A DNA stretch of 64,000 nucleotides from Sphingobacterium lumbrici (lineage in GTDB: Bacteria; Bacteroidota; Bacteroidia; Sphingobacteriales; Sphingobacteriaceae), in contig NZ_SRZY01000001.1 of assembly GCF_006476045.1 (NCBI RefSeq), forward strand, positions 25,117-89,116. The letters run 5' to 3'. The position numbers and the translations under genes are program-made. This document shows positions 39,865-48,000 of the stretch, piece after piece. The stretch's first letter is position 1; every line of letters begins with the position of its first letter. The notes under the pieces are model-generated. The model was not told the origin of the DNA and made no database searches. It saw only the letters and a program-made list of their open reading frames with translations.

Positions 39865-41256
39865 ATGCCGCAAACTATTGCAGATAAGTTTTTAACGGAT
39901 AGCGCTATCAAATCTTTTGACCAACGCCATCGTGATATTATTACGACAAATATTGACAAATACAATATGGCTTTCGAAAGAGGAAAGAGTAAATTTTACA
40001 ATTTAGCCAATTCGAAGAAAAAAGCCAATCTCGTAAAATGGAAAATGATGGAAAACCTTGACCGCTACCTAATAGAATTTGAAACTAATTTTACCAAACG
40101 AGGTGGCAAAGTAATCTGGGCAAATAATGCTGAAGAGGCACGTCAAGAAATAGGAAAAATCATGGAGACCCATCATGCGAACTCCGTGATAAAATCCAAA
40201 TCTATGGCAACCGAAGAAATTGAGTTGAACCGTTTTTTAGCAGAAAAAGGAATAGAAGCGATTGAAAGTGACCTGGGAGAGTATATCATTCAACTTTTGG
40301 ACCACAAACCCTATCATTTTGTTACGCCGGCCATGCACCTGAGTCTGGAAGACATTGCTAAATTATTTCATGAAAATTTCGGAACTCCCCCCGATGCTAC
40401 TGCAGAGCAACTTACCTTAAAAGCACGAGAGTTACTTCGGCAAAAATACACTTCCGCAGATATTGGTATTTCAGGCGCTAACTTTCTGATAGCAGATACA
40501 GGCAGTATTGCGATTACTGAAAATGAAGGGAATGCCCGTCTTACCACTACATTTCCCGATGTCCATATCGCATTAGTGGGAATCGAGAAAATAATTCCCA
40601 GTATGATGGATCTGGATATGTTTTGGCCCTTGTTGGCTTCACATGGAACAGGTCAAAATTTGACTGTGTACAACACGATTTTAAATGGGCCACGACAAAA
40701 AACAGATACAGATGGCCCTCGCGAGATGTATGTCATATTGCTCGATAATGGCCGAACCAATCTTCTGGAACAAAAAGAGCAACGCCAAGGACTATATTGT
40801 ATCCGCTGTGGCTCTTGCCTGAACGTGTGCCCCATTTATCAAAATATTGGCGGCCATACATACGAGACCACTTACCAGGGACCAATCGGCTCTTTAATCT
40901 CGCCACACCTCAGTGGGATGAAAGAATTCAAACATCTATCCTACGCATCCAGCCTCTGTGGCAAGTGTACCGAAGTATGTCCCGTAGGCATCGATATCCA
41001 AAAAATGCTACTACTAAACAGAAGAGATGCTGTCCAAGAAAATCTGGCAACACCAATGGAAAAAAGGATGTGGAAGGGATTTACCTATGCCATTCAAAGA
41101 AGGAAACTGATTGATATGTTCGGAGGAAAACTTAAAAATTTCTTTGTACGCACCTTTTTTAAAAAATCGTGGGGAAAGAATAGAGAGCTGCCAAAGTTCC
41201 CCAACAAATCCTTTTCGAAACAATGGAAAGAGCAACAAAAAGAATTGGACAAATAA
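39865..41256 (+). CDS. lutB: LutB-like LUD domain / 4Fe-4S cluster protein
   Basis: 463 residues. The N-terminal LUD domain (about 60-300) contains ISGANFLIADTGSIAITENEGNARLT. A ferredoxin-like module follows with CIRCGSCLNVCPIYQNIGG (about 313-331) and CGKCTEVCPVGIDIQ (about 370-384). LutB, with LutA and LutC, oxidises L-lactate to pyruvate. Neither partner is adjacent here, so the partner genes are elsewhere or it acts in another redox role. An AGGAG-like sequence occurs just upstream of the ATG (39854-39858). Confidence 0.9.
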   Translation: MPQTIADKFLTDSAIKSFDQRHRDIITTNIDKYNMAFERGKSKFYNLANSKKKANLVKWKMMENLDRYLIEFETNFTKRGGKVIWANNAEEARQEIGKIMETHHANSVIKSKSMATEEIELNRFLAEKGIEAIESDLGEYIIQLLDHKPYHFVTPAMHLSLEDIAKLFHENFGTPPDATAEQLTLKARELLRQKYTSADIGISGANFLIADTGSIAITENEGNARLTTTFPDVHIALVGIEKIIPSMMDLDMFWPLLASHGTGQNLTVYNTILNGPRQKTDTDGPREMYVILLDNGRTNLLEQKEQRQGLYCIRCGSCLNVCPIYQNIGGHTYETTYQGPIGSLISPHLSGMKEFKHLSYASSLCGKCTEVCPVGIDIQKMLLLNRRDAVQENLATPMEKRMWKGFTYAIQRRKLIDMFGGKLKNFFVRTFFKKSWGKNRELPKFPNKSFSKQWKEQQKELDK

Positions 41257-41257
41257 A

Positions 41258-41446
41258 ATGGATAAACGATCGCAGTTGGCATTAAGCAGTGCCGTATTTT
41301 TCTTCATTATAGCAGTGCCACTATTATTCAGTTTATCGCGACTAGTGAATGATCCACTTAGCATCACTTCTTCGGCCATTAGCGCAGCCATAGGTGCCCT
41401 CATTTACTTTTTTATGGCAAAAAGAAAACTTAAAAAAAACTCATGA
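41258..41446 (+). CDS. Small two-helix membrane protein
   Basis: 62 residues from ATG 41258, one base after the lutB stop. MDKRSQLALSSAVFFFIIAV begins with a short basic segment; hydrophobic stretches at about 8-27 and 36-54 (ISAAIGALIYFFMAKRK) and a Lys-rich tail (KRKLKKNS) predict two membrane helices with both ends inside. A longer in-frame start at 41111 would run through lutB and is unlikely. Its function is not recognisable; the close spacing suggests co-translation with the LutB-like protein. Confidence 0.6.
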   Translation: MDKRSQLALSSAVFFFIIAVPLLFSLSRLVNDPLSITSSAISAAIGALIYFFMAKRKLKKNS

Positions 41447-41487
41447 TTGGAACTAACACAATAGCCGAGAAAGTATCCTGACCGCCA

Positions 41488-41706
41488 TTAAACCGAGTGT
41501 AACGAGCTCATTGATGCCTTTAAAAATAAAAAACAGACACTTTCAGAACAAAAGAAGAGCGTAATTTTAGTCGTATTACGCACTTCCACTTTGGCAATGG
41601 GCACCTTAGCTTCATCAACAATTTTACCTGTTATAGTCTTTGCGTGAATATGATTTCCGACCACGATGGTAAAAATCAAAAGAATAAATGATGTTAAAGC
41701 TTTCAT
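41488..41706 (-). pseudogene. Truncated secreted CarboxypepD_reg fragment
   Basis: The 72-codon frame starts with a good signal peptide (MKALTSFILLIFTIVVGNHIHAK split before KTITGKIVD) and then the first strands of a carboxypeptidase-regulatory-like domain (TITGKIVDEAKVPIAKVEV). After RNTTK it turns into low-complexity Phe/Cys/Ser codons and stops. This is the pattern of the N-terminus of a TonB-dependent receptor or similar surface protein whose body has been deleted. I could not find continuation in the other two minus-strand frames down to 41447. Expression cannot be excluded. Confidence 0.5.
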
Positions 41707-41790
41707 GATTTATAAATTTTGACAAGGGATCCCTGCCTCGAAACATAAATTTCCATAAATGAGAAAAAAAAATTATTTTGAGCCCTGATT

Positions 41791-42369
41791 ATGAAGTTGT
41801 TCAATTCATCACAAATGTCAGCTACAGACGATAGTTCTCTTTTAGAAAATTATCGCACCACCGGTGACTTAAAGTATTTGGGAGAATTATACCAGCGGCA
41901 TACCGAGATGGTATATTATGTATGCTTGCGTTATTTTAAAGAAAGTGAACAAAGCAAAGATGCCGTAATGCAGATTTTTGAAGAACTTATAACCAAAGTA
42001 AACAAACAGGAAATCAGAGAATTTGCCAAATGGTTATATGTTGTTAGCAAAAATCACTGTTTGATGACATTGCGAAGCACCAAAGATAATTATGAACTTC
42101 CCGTAGATAATTTTATGGAATTTTCTACCTTCTTGCATCAGGAAGAAAATTATGTAGACCAAGAAGAACGATTGTCACAATTAGAACGTTGTATAGATAA
42201 GTTACCAGAGAAACAACGGATTAGTGTAGATCTGTTTTTCATCAACGAAAAATCCTACAAGGAAGTGGTAGAGATAACGGGATATAGCATGAATGACGTA
42301 AAAAGCTATATCCAAAACGGTAAGCGGAATTTAAAAAATTGTATGGAAAGGAATCATGAGCAAGATTAA
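41791..42369 (+). CDS. ECF-type RNA polymerase sigma factor
   Basis: 192 residues. Sigma-2 region at about 25-95 (YLGELYQRHTEMVYYVCLRYF, KDAVMQIFEELITKV, FAKWLYVVSKNHCLMTLR) and sigma-4 at about 130-188 (LPEKQRISVDLFFINEKSYKEV, SMNDVKSYIQNGKRNLK). It lies upstream of, and overlaps by 14 bp, a gene for a membrane protein whose N-terminus looks like an anti-sigma region, the common sigma/anti-sigma arrangement. Confidence 0.88.
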   Translation: MKLFNSSQMSATDDSSLLENYRTTGDLKYLGELYQRHTEMVYYVCLRYFKESEQSKDAVMQIFEELITKVNKQEIREFAKWLYVVSKNHCLMTLRSTKDNYELPVDNFMEFSTFLHQEENYVDQEERLSQLERCIDKLPEKQRISVDLFFINEKSYKEVVEITGYSMNDVKSYIQNGKRNLKNCMERNHEQD

Positions 42370-43723
42370 TCCAGATATCAACTACATCAGAAAATATGTA
42401 AATGGAGAGCTCAGTCACCGAGAGATGTTTGAGCTTGAACGTGCTTTCCTAGAGGATGAGATGCTACTGGATATACTATTGGGAATGGAACACGAACAAC
42501 TCCACAATTACTCCTCAGATTTAAGCGATTTAAGACAACGTATCCATGCACGGAGCCATTTATCGAATAACAAACGTCTATTCCCTTGGAAATCGCTATC
42601 TCTTGCTGCCTCACTATTATTAGTTTTGAGTTTGGGAGGATATTGGATCTGGAACAATGGTTCCTCAACAAAAGACACCTTAATTGCACAGTCACCAGAA
42701 GAACTAAATGTCCCTACCCCACTGATAGATAAAGCTACAGATACTACAGCTGGAAAAATTGAAGAACAGCAGACTATCAACCAGAATGCTATCGCACACT
42801 CATCAGACTCAAAAAACACAAATTTAGGTCATACGGAAAAACAACCGAATAAAGTCGCTTCGAGCGTTTATACTCCAACTAAAAAAGCAGCCATTCCTAA
42901 TGTTGCCTTTCCGCGTCAAACAGCCCTTCGAGACAGCCCGGCTTATAGTGTCGCCGCATTAAAGCCTTCAAAAGCTGAAAATCTCATTGTAATACAAAAC
43001 ACCCCCAATAAAGAAGAAGTAATAATCGGCAGAGGCATATCGGATAGTAACAAAGAACACAATATCGCTGCAAATATTCCGCAACAGATTCAGGGACGCG
43101 CAGAAGGGGTACGTGCTCCAGATATAGGCACAAATTCTTCGAATACGAATAATAGAGTAGCGCTGTCAAGACTGAATTTAGACGCACAATCCAACTACAT
43201 TTTAGGACAAGTACTTGACATGCAATCAGGAAACCCAATTGAAAATGTTCAAATAAAAGACATGGAGAACAACAACGTGGTTAGCACCGATTCTGCCGGC
43301 AATTTCGTGTATTTAGCGAATAGAAAAAACGCACCATTGGAAATTAATGCTGTCGGATACAAAAAAGAAAAAATCCTTGCAGATAATTCTTCTCAAACTA
43401 TTTTATTGAATCGTCATGATTCCGCTTTAGGCGAAGTAGTTGTAACCTCAGCGCACAAAACTCCCTTGAAAAGCGAACCGGTATCGGGATGGAAAGAATT
43501 TAAAGCATATATAAACGCAGAGACTAAAAAGGTTAATTTGGGAAAAGGCATTGTAGCTTTGACGTTTTCCATTACTGCCGAAGGAAGACCGGAGAACATC
43601 CTCGTCAGCAAATCGGCTAATTTAAATTTGGATAAAAAAGCAATAGAGATTGTCAAACAAGGACCTCGTTGGATAACAGGAAACAATGGCAAACCGGTAT
43701 ATTTAACGGTAGAATTCAAATAG
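42356..43723 (+). CDS. Anti-sigma-like protein with CarboxypepD_reg and TonB C-terminal domains
   Basis: 455 residues in four parts. (1) Cytoplasmic part 1-75 with the Bacteroidota anti-sigma-type pattern YVNGELSHREMFELERAFLE; (2) one TM (about 79-98); (3) a low-complexity linker with a CarboxypepD_reg domain at about 281-353 (YILGQVLDMQSGNPIENVQI, DSAGNFVYLANRKNAPLEI), ending GEVVVTSA; (4) a TonB C-terminal domain at about 377-455 (GIVALTFSITAEGRPENILV, ending KPVYLTVEFK). Overlaps the sigma gene by 14 bp. Likely holds the sigma factor at the membrane and couples it to an envelope protein; that role is inferred from the architecture. Confidence 0.75.
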   Translation: MSKINPDINYIRKYVNGELSHREMFELERAFLEDEMLLDILLGMEHEQLHNYSSDLSDLRQRIHARSHLSNNKRLFPWKSLSLAASLLLVLSLGGYWIWNNGSSTKDTLIAQSPEELNVPTPLIDKATDTTAGKIEEQQTINQNAIAHSSDSKNTNLGHTEKQPNKVASSVYTPTKKAAIPNVAFPRQTALRDSPAYSVAALKPSKAENLIVIQNTPNKEEVIIGRGISDSNKEHNIAANIPQQIQGRAEGVRAPDIGTNSSNTNNRVALSRLNLDAQSNYILGQVLDMQSGNPIENVQIKDMENNNVVSTDSAGNFVYLANRKNAPLEINAVGYKKEKILADNSSQTILLNRHDSALGEVVVTSAHKTPLKSEPVSGWKEFKAYINAETKKVNLGKGIVALTFSITAEGRPENILVSKSANLNLDKKAIEIVKQGPRWITGNNGKPVYLTVEFK

Positions 43724-43736
43724 AATAAGAGGGCGT

Positions 43737-43900
43737 CTACATTTTCAGTACTATGACAGCTAATACAACACCCCAAGAGCCAAATTCGTTGCTTTAGGAG
43801 CTAAAATACGATGCTCATACGCCCCGTATTCTTTATTACGTCCTGCAAAGATGACATCCATCCACTCTTTTGCTTAAATATCTGATTTGGAAAACAACAT
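43737..43900 (-). pseudogene. Decayed N-terminal part of a tonB-like gene
   Basis: From ATG 43900 (minus) the frame reads MLFSKSDI, stop (TAA at 43876-43874), then KEWMDVIFAGRNKEYGAYE and HRILAPKATNLALG. A one-base shift near 43768-43775 then continues the hydrophobic helix as VVLAVIVLKM before a TAG at 43739-43737. This is the hallmark N-terminus of Bacteroidota TonB-family proteins (EW-x-D-V-x-F-x-x-RNK-x-YGAYELR plus one TM). It has an in-frame stop, a frameshift and loss of everything after the helix. Confidence 0.75.
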
Positions 43901-43901
43901 A

Positions 43902-43991
43902 ATGGAAAGTTTTAAAGATTACTACTCTACTTTCTACAATGATGAAATAGCACACCACTTTCCAAAAAAATTTTTATCGAAACTTAGATAA
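43902..43991 (+). other. 29-codon open frame, possible gene relic
   Basis: ATG 43902 opens MESFKDYYSTFYNDEIAHHF then PKKFLSKLR and TAA at 43991. Codon composition looks protein-like, and TFYNDEIAHHFPKK resembles a segment of small Bacteroidota lipoproteins, but I cannot name a family. It starts 2 bp from the tonB relic start in the opposite direction. It may be a fragment of a lost gene or chance. Confidence 0.25.
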
Positions 43992-44003
43992 AAACTGAAT
44001 CAC

Positions 44004-45005
44004 CTATACATGCATACGAGCAAGCGGTGTAATATCCTGTCCCACGAAATCCTGTTTAAGGTATTTCTGATAGCCGGCAATAGCAATCATAGCAGCATTA
44101 TCTGTACAATATTCAAACTTCGGAATAAAGACACGCCATTTAAACTGTTCTCCCATTTCAATCAGTGCACTTCGTAACCCCGAATTGGCAGAGACACCAC
44201 CGGCAATTGCAATGTCCTTTACACCCGTTTGTTTTGCCGCCTTCTTCAATTTATTCAAAAGAATAGAAACAATACGACTTTGTACCGAAGCACATACATC
44301 ATTTAAATGTTTCGTTAAAAATTGAGGATCCTCTTTCATTTTAGCCTGGACCAGATACAATATCGCTGTCTTCAAACCCGAAAAGCTAAAATTCAGACCA
44401 GCAATTTGAGGTTCTGGCAAAGAAAAAGCGTTAGGGTCTCCCAATTGAGCGTACTTATCAATCAATGGTCCTCCAGGATACGGCAGTGTCAAAATCTTAG
44501 CCGTTTTATCAAAAGCCTCTCCGGCAGCGTCATCCAAGGTCTGCCCCAATAATTCCATATCAAAATAATCTTTGACCAACACGATCTGCGTATGCCCTCC
44601 GGAAACAGTGAGGCATAAGAAAGGAAAATTTGGTTTCGGATCCTCAATAAAATGCGCCAAAATATGTGCTTGCATGTGATTAACCTCAATCAAAGGAATC
44701 TGACGGGCCAATGCGAATGATTTCGCAAAAGAAGTTCCGACCAGAAGCGACCCCAACAAACCCGGTCCTCTGGTAAATGCTACCGCATCTACATCTTTTT
44801 TTGTAATTTTGGCCTGCTGTATGGCTTGGTCGACCGTAGGAATAATATTTTGTTGATGCGCACGAGAAGCTAACTCAGGTACGACGCCACCATATTTCGA
44901 GTGAATTGCTTGACCAGCAATAATATTTGACTTAATTTCACCGTCTATACATATAGAAGCTGAAGTTTCGTCGCATGAAGATTCTATTCCGAGGATGATA
45001 GCCAT
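44004..45005 (-). CDS. tsaD: tRNA N6-adenosine threonylcarbamoyltransferase
   Basis: Transfers threonylcarbamoyl to A37 of ANN-decoding tRNAs (t6A), with TsaB and TsaE. It starts ILGIESSCDETSASICIDG, has the metal-binding HMQAHILAHF (about 109-118), SGGHTQIVLV, DDAAGEAFDKTAK, and C-terminal AIAGGVSANSGLR and CTDNAAMIAIAGY. 333 residues, normal. Its ATG directly abuts the first codon of the divergent TamB-like gene. Confidence 0.97.
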   Translation of the reverse strand: MAIILGIESSCDETSASICIDGEIKSNIIAGQAIHSKYGGVVPELASRAHQQNIIPTVDQAIQQAKITKKDVDAVAFTRGPGLLGSLLVGTSFAKSFALARQIPLIEVNHMQAHILAHFIEDPKPNFPFLCLTVSGGHTQIVLVKDYFDMELLGQTLDDAAGEAFDKTAKILTLPYPGGPLIDKYAQLGDPNAFSLPEPQIAGLNFSFSGLKTAILYLVQAKMKEDPQFLTKHLNDVCASVQSRIVSILLNKLKKAAKQTGVKDIAIAGGVSANSGLRSALIEMGEQFKWRVFIPKFEYCTDNAAMIAIAGYQKYLKQDFVGQDITPLARMHV

Positions 45006-48000
45006 TTGAGGACAAAAAATATTTTAGATTACAAAAATATCAAAAAAATACTTAAAATAACGCTGATTACACTTACTAGTATACTTCTACTGGTAATTTT
45101 GACATTATTTTCGCTTCAGTTTTCCACTGTACAAACCTACGTTTCTAAAAAAGTAGCAGCCTATTTGTCTGAACAGTTAGATAGCGAGATCCGCATACAC
45201 CGTGTTTATTTCAAACCTTTCAGCGCGATACAGTTACAGAAGTTCGAATTATTAGATAATAAAGGCAATCAAATTATTTACGTCGAAAATTTAGAAGCGC
45301 ACCTGGTGCTGCACAAATTCTTTAACAAGAAGATTAGAATTGAAGAGATAAAACTGAAAAATGCCTACATCGATTTTCAGATTTATAAAGACAGCACCAA
45401 CTTCAGCAAAGTCATCACCTACTTTTCTTCAAAAGATAAAAAGTTAAAAACTTCCTCTAAAGGAAAACTTGAGTTATCGCTCGACAAAATCGTGCTCGAA
45501 AATAATCATATCAGATTGGTTAATCATCGTTTTAAGCACCACAATCGAGGCGTAGATTTTTCGGATTTGGATATTACGCACCTTTCAGGCATATTCGACA
45601 ACATAAAGCTCGATATTTCACATATAACTGCAACTATTTCCAAACTAACGTTTAAAGAAAAGTCCGGATTACACCTCCAGGAGCTAAGCACTGATGCCAG
45701 TTATTCGGATAGAAGCATGGAATTTAACAAATTTCATTTGGTAACAAACAATTCTGAACTGCGTGACTATTTACTTTTTGAGTACGAAAACATAAAAGAT
45801 TTTCAAAATTTCATTCATAAAGTTCACGTGACGAGCCGATTAAAAAACTCACATGTAGATTCACGCGATATAGAGTTTTTTGCACCGTCAATGAAAAATG
45901 TCATCTTTCAAACAGATATCATAAAGGCTACGCTGTCAGGAACAGTCGCAAATATTCAAGCAGAAGAAGTACAATTCAAGACCTCCAACAACACAGAGTT
46001 GATTGGTCAGTTTACCATCAAAGGTCTCCCCTACATCGAACGTACACTGTTTGATTTTAACCTGAATAAATTACATACACATCCCGATGATATCGAATAT
46101 CTAATCCCTCTTTTAGCAAATAGAAAGATCTTTAAACTACCAGAGCAAGTTCACCGTTTCAATGGAGTCACTTTTCAAGGTAAATTTCAGGGACTTTACA
46201 CTGATTTTTTGGTTAATGGAACCTTCAAAACCGCTTTGGGAGAGCTCAACACCACGAGTAAGATCAATATAAAGAATAAACTCAGCTATAGCGGCCACGT
46301 ACAATCCGACAATTTTCAAATAGGAAAGCTGATTAACACCGAGGTCATTGAAAATACAGGTTTAGATCTCAAGTATGAGGGGACTGGCCTGGTATTGAAC
46401 GATTTGACACTAGCAGTTGACGGAAATATCCGGCACACCACTATCAAAAACTACAATTATGACTTAATAGCGCTACGTGGTAACATTAAGGATAAAATTT
46501 TGAGCGTACAAGGTCATATAGAAGATAAAAACCTCCGTTTAGTATATGCCAGTGATATTGATCTGAATTCCGAAAATCCCACTTATCAATTAGCCGGGAA
46601 AATTAATTTTGCTGCATTAAACAGATTAAATTGGGTCAATAAAGATAGCATCATTATACATCATGCTAATTTGAAAACAAATTTATCTGGAAATGTGTTA
46701 AACAATGTTGTCGGTGGTCTGGACGCAGATAGTATCCAAATGACGACTACCCGGGGTCATTTCAATATCGACAAATTACATTTCAGTGCGCAAGGCGATC
46801 AACAGGATAGGTTGCTGACCTTACATTCAGATGTCGTAGACGCTAAAATGCAAGGCAACATTGACCTCAATACAATTGGAGCGTATTTCAGCTCGCTGGC
46901 AATGCGATACGCTCCAGCTATAGGTATAGAAATTAAACCCTTCAATCCGCAAAATTTCGATTTAGAATTAAAGATTAAGTCTTTTGAGCCCGTGTCTGCT
47001 TTGTTAGATCCTTCACTCACCTTAGATGATGGAGCCCATTTGAATGCGTCATTCTCTACTACCAATTATACAGCTAAGTTCACCGGATTTAGCCCTTCTT
47101 TAACCTATAAGGGAATAAAAGTAACGAATCTGGCGATTGCCGAAAATGCGGATGAGGATGCGTTTTCATTAAACGTGACCGCCGACAAATTGAATTTTTC
47201 AGATAGTGCTTATATCAATCACATCGCTATCAAAAATGTATTAGCCAATGACAGCTTACACTTTAATATTGAGCTGTCAGACAAACAAGCGACCAACTAC
47301 CTCCATCTAAATGGCAATATACATTTCGCTCCCAATAAACCAGCTTATATCAAATTTAGTCCATCCACTATTCTGATTAACCGAGAAAACTGGTTTCTAA
47401 ATAATGATGCACAACTTCGCGTTTCAAAAGGAAAAATATACATTAACAAGTTATTATTAAGTCAAGCAAAACAACGGGTACAACTGGATGGCATTCTCTC
47501 CAATGAAAATGACCAACTGAATATGCTTTTCGATAATTTCAGTTTAACATCTTTGAATGGCTTAACCAACCCTTTAGGAATACAATTACATGGCTTTATG
47601 AATGGAAAAATGGAAATAAACTCTATTTTCAAACAACCTTTTGTCGCTGCGAATATACAGACAACACCTATTATATATAATGATATTCCTATTGGCCAAC
47701 TGAATTTAATAGCCGACTTCGACCCTGAAAGTGGTGTGGCAAACGTCGATCTAAAGTTAGCAGATACTCAAAATAGAGGTATCAGTGTGCAAGGAAACTA
47801 CAATCTATCGAATGATGACGAGCCATTAAACCTTAAAGGCAATCTGAATGAAACAGATTTGATTATTTTTCAGCCTTTTCTGAAGAATCTCGTATCAAAC
47901 TTAAAGGGCAAAACTAACGCCAATGTAAGTATCGTAGGTACCTTTCGAAACCCCAAAATAAGTGGCATGGGGCATTTCAACGATGCCGAATTTACTGTAA

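Noticed and set aside
42508..42819. Minus-strand frames inside the anti-sigma gene
   Set aside because: Antisense to a gene with clear domain structure; Ser/Cys/Leu-rich artefacts.
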